64,000 bases of DNA from Microbacterium sp. Leaf320 (GTDB lineage Bacteria; Actinomycetota; Actinomycetes; Actinomycetales; Microbacteriaceae), in the NCBI RefSeq assembly GCF_001423485.1, contig NZ_LMOD01000002.1, positions 26,539 through 90,538 of the forward strand. The letters run 5' to 3'. The translations under genes were made by a program, and so were the position numbers. Below the pieces are notes generated by a model. The model was not told the origin of the DNA. It was given only the letters and a program-made list of their open reading frames with translations, and made no database searches. Within the stretch, counting starts at the first letter, position 1, and each line of letters opens with the position of its first letter. Below are positions 34,474 to 43,359 of the stretch, in pieces.

Positions 34474-36804
34474 TCAGGCCGTGAGGTCTGCCGCGGTCGG
34501 CACGCGACCGGCGATCTCTTCGATCAGGTCATCGTCGATGCGCGCGTTCTCGAACGGGGCGTCGATCTCGGCGCGCTCCAGCAGCTCGGTCATGCGACGC
34601 TGGCGCTGACGCGTGATCAGCGTCACGACGCGGCCCGAACGACCGGCGCGGCCCGTACGGCCCGAGCGGTGCAGGTACGTCTTGTACTCGTCGGGAGCAT
34701 CGGCCTGGACGACCAGGTCGATGTCGTCGACGTGGATGCCGCGGGCGGCGACGTCCGTCGCGACGAGCACGTTCACGCGCCCCGAGGTCAGACGCTCGAG
34801 GTTGCGCGTGCGCTTGGCCTGGTTGAGGTCACCGTGCAGCGAGACCGCGGGGATGCCGGCGTCGTCGAACTGCTCGGCGAGCATGTCGGCATACGCACGG
34901 GTGCGGGCGAAGACCAGAGTCTTGCCCTCGCGGTCGACGAGCGAGGTGAGGATGTCGGCCTTGTCGCGGTGCTCGATCACGAGCACACGGTGCTCGATGG
35001 TGCTCGAGTCCTGGTCCTCACCGGCGACCTCGTAGACGGCCGGGTCGACGAGGAACTCGTCGACGAGAGCCGCGACCTCACGGTCGAGGGTGGCCGAGAA
35101 GAGCAGCTTCTGGCTGCCGTCGGCGGTGTGACGCAGGATGCGCTGCACAGGCTCGACGAATCCGAGCTCGCACATGTGGTCGGCCTCGTCGAGCACCGCG
35201 ATGCGGCAGTCCGAGAGGTCGAGCTTGCCCTGGTTGATGAGGTCCTCGACACGACCGGGCGTGCCGATGACGATGTCGACACCCTTCTTCAGCGCACCCA
35301 CCTGACGGCCCTGCGGCACGCCACCGTAGATCTGCGTGGTGAAGAGGCCGACGCTGCGGGCGATCGGCTGGATCGTGCGGTCGATCTGCAGCGCGAGCTC
35401 ACGCGTCGGAGCGAGGATGATCGCGCGCGGCGACCGACCGAACTCACGACGCTTGCCGGCCTGCGACTGCAGCACGCGCTCGACGAGCGGTGCGCCGAAG
35501 GCGATGGTCTTGCCGGAGCCGGTGCGGCCACGAGCGAGGACGTCGCGCCCCTCCAGAACGGCCGGGATGCTGGCGGCCTGGATCGGGAACGGCGTCGCCG
35601 CGCCCATGCCGACCAGTGTCTCGACGATGTTCGATCCGAGACCGAGGTCGCCGAAGGTCACACCGTCGACCTCGACGGCAGCGACGGACTTCGCCTCGAG
35701 GCGCTCGTGCACGACGTCATCCGTCGGCTCGAACTTCTTGGCGGGTGCCGCGCTCGATGTGGCGTTCCAGTCGTTGCGGCTGGGTCGCTCGTTGCGCGCC
35801 GGTCGCCCGCGGGTGTCCGACGTCAGCGGGCGCGGACGCTCGGTGCGGTACGCGCCACCGGTCGAGGGACGCGAACGCTCGTCGCGGCCGCCCTCGATCG
35901 AACGCTGGGTGCGGTCGCGGTCGAAGGCACGACGCGCACGGTCGGCGTCGTAGGAGCGCTCAGAGCCACCGCGGTCATCACGACGCGGGCCTGCGCCACG
36001 GTCGTCACGACGAGGACGGTCGTCACGGTCGAAGCGGGGACGCTCGGATGCCGCACGGTCGAAGCGCGGACGCTCGGTGCGGTCGCCCGAACGGGCAGGC
36101 CGGTCGTCGCGGTTGAAGCGCGGACGCTCGGACGCGCCGCGGTCATCGCGCTGCGGGCGGTCGTCGCGGTTGAAGCGCTGGCCGCCGCGATCATCGCGGA
36201 AGCCACCGGAGCGCTGGTCACGACGGTCGTCACGGCCAGGGCGTCCGCCATCGCGGTGATCGTTGTCGCGGAAGCCCTGGCGCTGCGTGCCCGCACCGCG
36301 GTCGTCACGGCGCGGACGCTCGTCACGCTGGCCGCCGCGCTCGTCGCGGTACGTACCGGGACCGGTCGGACGCTGGCCGCCGCGGTCATCGCGACGCGGA
36401 CGGTCGAAGCCCGCGGAGGAGCGGTCGCTGTAGCGCGGGCGGTCGTCGCGATTGTGCGGTGCCTCACGGCGACCCGACTCGGCACGGTTGCGGATGCCGC
36501 GCGACTCGTCGCGACCCGCACGCTCCTGAGCGCTCCAGCGCTGCTTGGGCGCGCCCTCTTCGGCGGGACGGTAGCCGCGGTGGCTCGCGCTGCGGCTGCC
36601 TGGGCGACGGTCGAAACCGGAGGTCGCGGTGCGGCGCTCACCGGCATCCGCGCGTCCGCCGCGAACGTCGCGGGAATCGCGCGTGTCGCGACCGGCGTCA
36701 CGGCCGCCGGCGTGGCGATCGTGGAACGAGGTCTTGTTCGCGCCATAGCGCGGCTCGAAGTTGGCGGCGGGACGGCCGCCGCGCGGCTTCTTGTTCTTGG
36801 GCAT
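34474..36804 (-). CDS. DEAD-box RNA helicase with long Arg/Asp-rich N-terminal extension
   Basis: A 776-residue protein. Residues 1 to ~340 are intrinsically disordered and built from RDDR, RGG-like and ERPRF repeats. The helicase core (~370-740) has the Q motif (FPIQAASIP), GRTGSGKT, APTRELALQ, DEAD (AVLDEADHM), SAT (LFSATLD) and HRSGRTGRAG. In most DEAD-box proteins basic tails are C-terminal, so the N-terminal placement is notable. AGAAGGA precedes the ATG at 36802-36804. The gene is preceded by a long leader with a stem-loop. It likely remodels ribosomal or cold-structured RNA and may form condensates. Confidence 0.9.
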   Translation of the reverse strand: MPKNKKPRGGRPAANFEPRYGANKTSFHDRHAGGRDAGRDTRDSRDVRGGRADAGERRTATSGFDRRPGSRSASHRGYRPAEEGAPKQRWSAQERAGRDESRGIRNRAESGRREAPHNRDDRPRYSDRSSAGFDRPRRDDRGGQRPTGPGTYRDERGGQRDERPRRDDRGAGTQRQGFRDNDHRDGGRPGRDDRRDQRSGGFRDDRGGQRFNRDDRPQRDDRGASERPRFNRDDRPARSGDRTERPRFDRAASERPRFDRDDRPRRDDRGAGPRRDDRGGSERSYDADRARRAFDRDRTQRSIEGGRDERSRPSTGGAYRTERPRPLTSDTRGRPARNERPSRNDWNATSSAAPAKKFEPTDDVVHERLEAKSVAAVEVDGVTFGDLGLGSNIVETLVGMGAATPFPIQAASIPAVLEGRDVLARGRTGSGKTIAFGAPLVERVLQSQAGKRREFGRSPRAIILAPTRELALQIDRTIQPIARSVGLFTTQIYGGVPQGRQVGALKKGVDIVIGTPGRVEDLINQGKLDLSDCRIAVLDEADHMCELGFVEPVQRILRHTADGSQKLLFSATLDREVAALVDEFLVDPAVYEVAGEDQDSSTIEHRVLVIEHRDKADILTSLVDREGKTLVFARTRAYADMLAEQFDDAGIPAVSLHGDLNQAKRTRNLERLTSGRVNVLVATDVAARGIHVDDIDLVVQADAPDEYKTYLHRSGRTGRAGRSGRVVTLITRQRQRRMTELLERAEIDAPFENARIDDDLIEEIAGRVPTAADLTA

Positions 36805-36926
36805 GGGTGTGTCCTTCTGAGTTCTCGCACGAGAACGGCGCCGCGCACACGCGCGGTATCCCTGCGCGCGATCGGATGCGACCACGCGGGGTTGTCCGGA
36901 CTGTCAGCGGCCGGGGCCATTCATGT

Positions 36927-36960
36927 GATGGTTGATTAGCGTCGAGCGACGCTCACCATC
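36927..36960 (-). promoter_or_regulatory. Stem-loop in the 5' leader region of the RNA helicase
   Basis: AGCGTCG (36938-36944) pairs with CGACGCT (36947-36953) and outer GATGGT with ACCATC, 123-156 bases upstream of the helicase ATG. The 294-bp gap to the aldose epimerase gene contains no gene. DEAD-box mRNAs often have structured, temperature-responsive leaders, so regulation is possible. Confidence 0.45.
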
Positions 36961-37086
36961 GGCCCCTGGACTCACACTTCTTACACAAAAACGTCCGCGC
37001 ATTGCACGGGTGTCCGAAGCCGACCCATCAAGTGTAGCGGTCGCTCCTGAAAATCCGCCCAGTCCACTGGCACTCACACCTCGCCA

Positions 37087-37092
37087 TACGAT
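37087..37092 (+). promoter_or_regulatory. Candidate leaderless -10 element of the aldose epimerase
   Basis: TACGAT lies exactly six bases before the GTG start at 37099. Confidence 0.5.
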
Positions 37093-37098
37093 TGCGGG

Positions 37099-37995
37099 GT
37101 GAACTCCGCATCCCCCACCGGCACCCAGGTGCACCTCCAGCTCGGCGACGTCAGCGCCCAGATCGCCCAGGTCGGCGCATCCCTCCGATCGCTCCGCATC
37201 GGCTCGGTCGACCTGATCTCGCCGTATCCGGCCGACTCTCCGACGCCATCGTGCTCGGGAGTCGTGCTCGCGCCCTGGCCGAATCGCGTACGAGACGGCC
37301 GCTGGAACGACGAGGGCAAGGAGCGTCAGCTGGCGATCACCGAGCCGAAGTTCAGCAACGCGAGTCACGGGCTTCTGCGTTTCACCGCCTACGGCATCGA
37401 GGAGACCGCGTCTGCGACGACGCTGAGCGCCACGATCGTGCCGCAGACCGGCTACCCCTACCTGATCGAGACGAGCGTCACCTATGTGCTGCGCTCCGAC
37501 GGCATCGACGTCACGCACGCGCTGACGAACCTCTCGGCGACGGCGGCACCGGTCGCTCTCGGCACGCATCCGTTCGTCACCATCGGCGACGTCGACCCGC
37601 ACGATCTCGTGCTGCGCGTGCCGGCTCACACCCAGATCACGACCGACGAGCGGATGCTGCCCACGGGCGCGCAGCCCGCGGATGCCGCGCTGCGCGACGG
37701 CGCCCGCCTCGGAGACGTCGACCTCGACACCGGGTTCACCGACCTCGAGCGCGACCCCGACGGACTCGTGCGGCACTCGCTGACCGCCCCCGACGGCCGC
37801 CGCCTCACCCTCTGGCAGGGCACGGGCTTCGACTTCGTGCAGGTCTACACGACCGACAAGTACCCCGGGCAGTCCCTTGCGGTGGCGATCGAGCCCATGA
37901 CCGCTCCCGCCGATGCACTGAACAGCGGTGTCGGCCTGCGGCGCCTCGCCCCGGGCGAGACCTGGACCCTCGAGTGGGGCATCACGCTCGACTGA
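37099..37995 (+). CDS. Aldose 1-epimerase family protein
   Basis: A 298-residue galactose mutarotase-like protein. APWPNRVRDGRW, NASHGLLRFTAY (substrate-binding Arg and His), GTHPFVTIG (catalytic His) and VAIEPMTAPADALNSG (catalytic Glu) appear in family order. It interconverts alpha and beta anomers of a hexose or hexose phosphate in the cytosol. The GTG start has no ribosome site but a TACGAT element six bases upstream. It is monocistronic and ends at a strong terminator. Confidence 0.88.
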   Translation: MNSASPTGTQVHLQLGDVSAQIAQVGASLRSLRIGSVDLISPYPADSPTPSCSGVVLAPWPNRVRDGRWNDEGKERQLAITEPKFSNASHGLLRFTAYGIEETASATTLSATIVPQTGYPYLIETSVTYVLRSDGIDVTHALTNLSATAAPVALGTHPFVTIGDVDPHDLVLRVPAHTQITTDERMLPTGAQPADAALRDGARLGDVDLDTGFTDLERDPDGLVRHSLTAPDGRRLTLWQGTGFDFVQVYTTDKYPGQSLAVAIEPMTAPADALNSGVGLRRLAPGETWTLEWGITLD

Positions 37996-38085
37996 GCTCG
38001 GCCGCGCCCGCCCCGCTCTGCACCGACCCGGCCCCGGATCTCCGCGTTATGGCGCGCACCGCGTGCACAACTCAGCAGAAAACGG

Positions 38086-38124
38086 CTGACGCCCACCCGG
38101 AAAACGATTCCGGGTGGGCGTCAG
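38086..38124. terminator. Bidirectional terminator between epimerase and RND gene
   Basis: A perfect 17-bp stem (38086-38102 / 38108-38124) with a 5-base loop between convergent genes. Confidence 0.9.
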
Positions 38125-38160
38125 GCTCAGTCGTGCTGAGAACGGAACACGGGCAGGCGG

Positions 38161-41100
38161 CTACTCGCCGCGCTCGCGCATCTCCCGACGGGTCAGCTGC
38201 GGCGCGTGCGGCAGGCCGGACTCACCGGCACCGGCACCGACACCGGAACCCGCACCGACACCGGAACCGGCACCGGCACCGGAACCAGCACCGGCCGGCG
38301 CCAGAGCGCCCGCGGGCACAGGGCCGCCGGTCGGCTCGTCACCGTCGACCGGCGCAGAGCCGTCGCCACCCGAACCCGCCTTGCGCGCCTGCCGCCGCTC
38401 CTTCGCGCCCTCGACGAGGTTGTAGAGCGTCGGAAGCACGATCAGCGTGAGCACCGTCGACGAGAGCAGTCCGCCGATCACGACGATCGCGAGCGGCTGC
38501 GAGATGAAGCCGCCGTGACCTGTGATCCCGAGCGCCATCGGAGTGAGTGCGAGGATCGTCGCGAGCGCCGTCATGAGAATGGGGCGCAGACGCTTCTCAC
38601 CACCGGCCTTGACCGCGTCGAGGGTCGACAGCCCCTTCTCTCGGTATTGGTTCACCAGGTCGATGAGCACGATCGCGTTCGTGACCACGATGCCGATGAG
38701 CATCAGCACACCGATCAGCGAGGCCACCCCCAGCGGCACACCCGTGACGATCTGCAGCAGGATCGCGCCGGTCGCTGCGAACGGCACCGATACGAGCAGC
38801 AGCAGCGGCTGGCGCAGCGACTTGAACGTCGCCACCATCACGACGTAGACGATCAGGATCGCGGCGAGCATCGCGAGACCGAGCTGCGAGAACGAGTCGG
38901 CCTGCTGCGTCGCGACGCCACCGACCTCGGCGGACGCACCGTCTGGCAGGTCGACGGCGGCGAGCGCCTCGGTGACCGACTGCGTCGCCACGGCGAGGTT
39001 GTCGGATGCCGGGGGCACGGTGATCGTCGCGGTGCGGCGTCCCTGCTCGGTGGTGATCGAGGTCGGGCCGTTGCGTTCCTCGACCGTCGCGATGTCCTGC
39101 AGCTGCACGACGCCGAGCGCACTCGGGATCGTGAGCTCGCGCAGCGCCTGCGCGGTGGTCGGCGGCTCGGCGGCGGCGAGATAGATCGTCAGCGCGGTGT
39201 CGTCGATCTCGACCGTGCCCACCTGCTGGGGACGCATCGTGTTCGACACGAGTGCGCCGACGGCCACCTCGGACAGTCCACGCGCGGCTGCGGCGTCGCG
39301 GTCGACGACCACGGCCAGGTAGGGCAGCGCGGCCGCGAGGTTGTCGGTGACCTTGCCGATGCCGTCGCGTCCTTCGAGCTCGTCGACCACGGCGGTGGTG
39401 GCGGTCTGCAGGTCGTCGGCGTTCGACGCGGTGACCGAGATCTCGATGTCGCTGGAGCCGAGACCGGCTGATGCGGCGACCGACACCTCTCCGACATCCG
39501 TGAGGTCTTCGATCGCGTCCTGCACAGCTGTACGGAGCTTCTCCTGGTCGGCGTCCGCATCGGTGAGCACCGAGTAGGTCACGCCCGCTCCGCCCGAGAA
39601 CGCGTCGCGCAGTGCCGATCCGCTCGAGCCGATCGAGGCCTGCACGGTGGTGACGCCGTCGATCTCGAGCAGCGCGTCCTCGACGGCGACGGCAGCCTCC
39701 GACTTGGTCTCGAGGCTCGCGGTCGGACCGAGGTCCTGCGTGACGGTCATGGTGTTCTGGCCCGAGTCGCTGAGGAAGTTGACCTTCATCAGCGGGGCCG
39801 CGGCGAGCGTGGCTCCGAGCACCACGACGGCGAGGATCACGGTGAGACCGGAGTGCTTCAGCGTCCACCCCAGGATCGGGCGGTAGGCGCTCTGCAGGCG
39901 CGTCGGCGGAGCATCCGGGTGCTCGGGATCGATCTGCACGCCGTTCTCGTCAAGCAGCGGCTTGCCCGGGCGCAGGAACCAGTACGCGAGCACCGGGACG
40001 ATCGTCAGCGACACGAGCAGCGAGGCCACCATCGCGATCGACACCGTCATCGCGAACGGCCGGAACAGCTCTCCGACCATGTCACCGACGAACACGATCG
40101 GCAGGAACACGGCGACCGTCGTGATGGTCGACGACGTCACCGCCATCGCCACCTCGCGCACGGCGAGTCGGATGGCGTCACCCTTGTCGGCATCGCCGAC
40201 GTAGTGCCTCTTGATGTTCTCGATCACGACGATCGAATCGTCGACCACTCGTCCGATCGCGATCGTGAGTGCGCCGAGGGTGAGGATGTTGAGCGAGTAG
40301 CCGAAGGCCTGCAGCCCGATGAAGGTGATCAGCACGCTCGTCGGGATCGAGATCGCCGTCACGAGAGTCGAGCGGATCGACAGCAGGAAGACGAGGATGA
40401 CGATCACCGCGAAGACGAGCCCGAGCAGACCCTCGGTCGCGAGCGTCTCGATCGACTGCTGGATGAAGGGCGCCTGGTCGAAGATGATGGTGAACTTCGC
40501 GTCGGGGAAGGCCTCTTCGATCGTGTCGAGCGCGGCGATGACACCCTGAGACACCTCGACCGTGTTCGCGGCGGGCAGTTTGGTGATCGAGATCGAGAGG
40601 GCGTCCTCGCCGTCGACGCGCGAGATCGACGAGATCGGGTCGGTCTCCTGCACGACGGTCGCGACGTCCCCGACCGTGGCGGTCGTGCCGACCAGAGGAA
40701 GGGCTGCGATCTCCTCGACAGAGGTGATCTTCGCACCGGTCTGCACCGTCAGGGTCTGGCCGTCTTCGGTGATGTCGCCGCCCGGGAACAGCGTGCCGTT
40801 CTGCTCCAGGGCCGTGCTGATCGCCTGGGTGCTCTCCCCCACCGCGGCCAGCGCGGCCACGTCGGGCGTGATCGTGATGCGCTGTCCGACGCCTCCGATG
40901 AGCTGTGCGGCGTTGACGCCGTCGACGTCCTCGAGCTCGGGGATGGCCACGCTCGTGAGTTCGGCCTGCGCGTTCTCGGCGTCGTCGAATCCGGTCACAG
41001 CCACCTGGATCACGGGGAAGTCGTCGATCGACACCGCGAGCACCTGCGGACTCAGGTCGTCGGGCAGCTGACCCGAGATGCGGTTGATCGCCTGCTGGAT

Positions 41101-41424
41101 CTTCTGCTCGGCCGTCGCGAGGTTCGTGCCGTAGGCGAAGGTCGCCTGCACGATCGACGCGTTGGTCGTGCTCGTCGCGGTGGTCCCCTCGAGCCCGGGA
41201 ACACCCTGGATCGCCGACTCGATGGGCGTCGAGACGTCGTTCTCGACGACCTCGGGCGACGCACCGGGGTACGTCGTCATGACCATCAGGTTGGGCAGCT
41301 CGAGCGACGGGATGAGCTCCTGCTTGAGGTTCGTCAGAGCGAGTCCGCCGAACACGGCCGCGACGATCGTGATCAGTGCGATCAGGGCGCGGTTCTTGAG
41401 ACTCAGGACGGCGAGGTTCGACAA
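38161..41424 (-). CDS. RND-type efflux permease
   Basis: A 1087-residue HAE1/AcrB-like transporter. The first helix (SLKNRALIALITIVAAVFGGLAL) and a porter domain (VENDVSTPIESAIQGVPGLE) are followed by the helix cluster with GRVVDDSIVVIENIKRH (the proton-relay Asp pair), duplicated in the second half (GIVVTNAIVLIDLVNQYREKG). The C-terminal ~60 residues are Gly/Ala/Pro repeats. The start is a TTG at 41422-41424 after GAGAGAGA; no ATG or GTG fits. It is encoded 22 bases after a TetR gene. No membrane fusion partner is present, as is usual in Gram-positive bacteria. Confidence 0.87.
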   Translation of the reverse strand: MSNLAVLSLKNRALIALITIVAAVFGGLALTNLKQELIPSLELPNLMVMTTYPGASPEVVENDVSTPIESAIQGVPGLEGTTATSTTNASIVQATFAYGTNLATAEQKIQQAINRISGQLPDDLSPQVLAVSIDDFPVIQVAVTGFDDAENAQAELTSVAIPELEDVDGVNAAQLIGGVGQRITITPDVAALAAVGESTQAISTALEQNGTLFPGGDITEDGQTLTVQTGAKITSVEEIAALPLVGTTATVGDVATVVQETDPISSISRVDGEDALSISITKLPAANTVEVSQGVIAALDTIEEAFPDAKFTIIFDQAPFIQQSIETLATEGLLGLVFAVIVILVFLLSIRSTLVTAISIPTSVLITFIGLQAFGYSLNILTLGALTIAIGRVVDDSIVVIENIKRHYVGDADKGDAIRLAVREVAMAVTSSTITTVAVFLPIVFVGDMVGELFRPFAMTVSIAMVASLLVSLTIVPVLAYWFLRPGKPLLDENGVQIDPEHPDAPPTRLQSAYRPILGWTLKHSGLTVILAVVVLGATLAAAPLMKVNFLSDSGQNTMTVTQDLGPTASLETKSEAAVAVEDALLEIDGVTTVQASIGSSGSALRDAFSGGAGVTYSVLTDADADQEKLRTAVQDAIEDLTDVGEVSVAASAGLGSSDIEISVTASNADDLQTATTAVVDELEGRDGIGKVTDNLAAALPYLAVVVDRDAAAARGLSEVAVGALVSNTMRPQQVGTVEIDDTALTIYLAAAEPPTTAQALRELTIPSALGVVQLQDIATVEERNGPTSITTEQGRRTATITVPPASDNLAVATQSVTEALAAVDLPDGASAEVGGVATQQADSFSQLGLAMLAAILIVYVVMVATFKSLRQPLLLLVSVPFAATGAILLQIVTGVPLGVASLIGVLMLIGIVVTNAIVLIDLVNQYREKGLSTLDAVKAGGEKRLRPILMTALATILALTPMALGITGHGGFISQPLAIVVIGGLLSSTVLTLIVLPTLYNLVEGAKERRQARKAGSGGDGSAPVDGDEPTGGPVPAGALAPAGAGSGAGAGSGVGAGSGVGAGAGESGLPHAPQLTRREMRERGE

Positions 41425-41446
41425 GGCGGATTCTCTCTCGATCGGA

Positions 41447-42040
41447 TCAGGCGGATGCTGCGGCGGCGGATGCGGAGGGGGACGCCGGAGGAGGAGTGAG
41501 GATCCCGGCGAGGGCGTCGCGGATGAGCTCTTCGTCGAGCGGCTCGTCGTGGATCTGAGAGTGCCAGAGTACGCCGTCGATGAAGACGGCGGCGGCCCTG
41601 GCCCTGTCGACTCCGTGAACGGGGGCGATGAAGCCGACGATCTCGTCGGACCAGAGTCGTGCGAACTGTCGGACCCGCGGGTCGTGCACGGCGGCGGTGA
41701 CGACGGCACGGTCTGCCTGGATCGCCCGTGCATCTGTGAGGCCCCGATGCACCAGCTTCGCGAGGCCCGCGGGGGTGACGCCCTCGACCACCACCGCACG
41801 GCGGGTCTCGTCGATGCGCGCCTCGATCTCGGCGGCGAGCGCGCCGATGGCTGCCTCGCGCAGGTCGTCGAGCGTGGCGAAGTACTGCGTCGTCGCACCG
41901 AGCGGCACTCCTGCACGCGCGGCGACCTTGCGGTGGGTGAGCGCATCGACGCCGATCTCGATGATGAGCTCTGCGGCTGCGGTGACGATCTCCAGACGGC
42001 GCGCCTCAGGGTCGCGGCGGCGGCGTGTGCCCTCGCTCAT
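41447..42040 (-). CDS. TetR-family repressor of the RND permease
   Basis: A 197-residue TetR protein. The N-terminal helix-turn-helix is RRLEIVTAAAELIIEIGVDALTHRKVAARAGVPLGATTQYFATLDDL. The C-terminal helical domain binds a ligand and ends in a Pro/Ala/Ser-rich tail. AGGGGG lies upstream of the ATG at 42038-42040. It is transcribed just ahead of the RND gene and its promoter region carries a 28-bp near-palindrome, so autoregulation of the pair is likely. Confidence 0.88.
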   Translation of the reverse strand: MSEGTRRRRDPEARRLEIVTAAAELIIEIGVDALTHRKVAARAGVPLGATTQYFATLDDLREAAIGALAAEIEARIDETRRAVVVEGVTPAGLAKLVHRGLTDARAIQADRAVVTAAVHDPRVRQFARLWSDEIVGFIAPVHGVDRARAAAVFIDGVLWHSQIHDEPLDEELIRDALAGILTPPPASPSASAAAASA

Positions 42041-42065
42041 GCGGATCCCCCTGTGCTGTCATGCC

Positions 42066-42093
42066 TGTACGCACGTACATGTACGTTTGTACA
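42066..42093. promoter_or_regulatory. TetR operator upstream of the TetR-RND pair
   Basis: A 28-bp near-palindrome (two mismatched pairs) centred on the perfect 14-mer ACGTACATGTACGT (42073-42086), with outer TGTAC/GTACA arms, 26 bases before the TetR start. Confidence 0.7.
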
Positions 42094-42144
42094 TTCTGCT
42101 CGGTGAACCTGGAGATTCACCCGGCAGGGGATGCCGCATCCGAG

Positions 42145-43314
42145 CTACTCGACCTGACCGCGCTCGAAGTAGGCGACGAGGTCGTCGTCCAGCTGGGGGA
42201 CCGTGATCGCCGAACCGTCGCCGCGCAGGGACTCGGTGGCGAGGATGCCGGCGGCCACTGCCTCGCGAGCGGCCACGGGTGACGTCTCGGTGACTCCCCC
42301 GTCGCGCACGAACCGCAGGAACTCGGCGACGAGGAGAGCATCGGCGCCGTCGTGCCCTGCGCCCTCAGCCTCGGGAACGATGAACGTCTCGTCGGCCTCT
42401 GCCGCGCCCCGATGACGCCGGTTCCACAGCCTGACCTCGCTGCCGGCGGTGTCGCCGACGTTCTCGATTCGCCCCTCGGTGCCGATCACCGTGTAGTTGC
42501 GCCAGTAGTCGGGCGTGAAGTGGCACTGCTGGTACGACGCGAGGATGCCCCCTGACAGTCGCATGTTCACCATCGAGATGTCCTCGACGTCGATCACGGG
42601 GTTCAGGCCGGTGAGCGATGCGGGCGGCCAGTTGTCGACGCTGAACCAGTCGGGCATCCGCTCTCCGGTGCGATCGCGGCGGTCGGCGATGCCGCCGTAG
42701 ACGCTGAGCTCGCCCATGGCGGCGACCTGCTCGGTGTAGGAGCCTGCCAGCCAGTGGATGATGTCGATGTCGTGCGCCCCCTTCTGCAGGAGCAATCCCG
42801 TCGTGCGGCGACGGTCGGCGTGCCAGTCCTTGAAGTAGTAGTCGCCTCCGTGTCCGACGAAGTGGCGCACCCACACGGCCTTGACGTCGCCGATCCGCCC
42901 GTCCTGGATGAGCTGGCGCATCAGGGTGATCACCGGCATGTGGCGCATGTTGTGACCGATGTAGAGCCGGCTGCCGGTGCGCCGGGCCGTCTCGAGCATG
43001 GCGTCGGCGTCGGCGAGGTCGATGGCGAGGGGCTTCTCGCAGAACACCGCGACACCGGCTTCGAGGGCGCGGATGCTGAGAGCTGCGTGCGTGTCGTCGG
43101 GCGTCAGCACCATGACGGCGTCGACTCCTGAGGAGAGCAGCTCATCGAGCGAGTCGGTGACGAAAGCCTCGGGGAGCAGACGCCGGGCGTCGTCACGCGC
43201 ACGCTCCGACGGGTCGCAGATCGCGGTGATGCGCGACCCCTGGCCGGGGCGGTGCACCTCCTCGCGCAGTGTGGCGCGCGCGCCGAAGCCGATGATTCCG
43301 ATGGTGAGATCCAC
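42145..43314 (-). CDS. Gfo/Idh/MocA family oxidoreductase
   Basis: A 389-residue NAD(P)-dependent sugar oxidoreductase. It has a Rossmann segment (LTIGIIGFGARA), the family EKP motif (VFCEKPLAI), and a C-terminal alpha/beta domain with KGAHDIDIIHWLAG, in which the His/Asp are typical catalytic-site residues. It is the last gene of the sugar ABC operon, 45 bases after the LacI gene, and probably oxidises the imported sugar or a derivative such as an inositol or uronate. AAGGACC lies upstream of the ATG. Confidence 0.88.
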   Translation of the reverse strand: MDLTIGIIGFGARATLREEVHRPGQGSRITAICDPSERARDDARRLLPEAFVTDSLDELLSSGVDAVMVLTPDDTHAALSIRALEAGVAVFCEKPLAIDLADADAMLETARRTGSRLYIGHNMRHMPVITLMRQLIQDGRIGDVKAVWVRHFVGHGGDYYFKDWHADRRRTTGLLLQKGAHDIDIIHWLAGSYTEQVAAMGELSVYGGIADRRDRTGERMPDWFSVDNWPPASLTGLNPVIDVEDISMVNMRLSGGILASYQQCHFTPDYWRNYTVIGTEGRIENVGDTAGSEVRLWNRRHRGAAEADETFIVPEAEGAGHDGADALLVAEFLRFVRDGGVTETSPVAAREAVAAGILATESLRGDGSAITVPQLDDDLVAYFERGQVE

Positions 43315-43359
43315 GGTGGTCCTTCTGAGAGTCGAATCGTGTGTGCGCGGACGCCTGCG

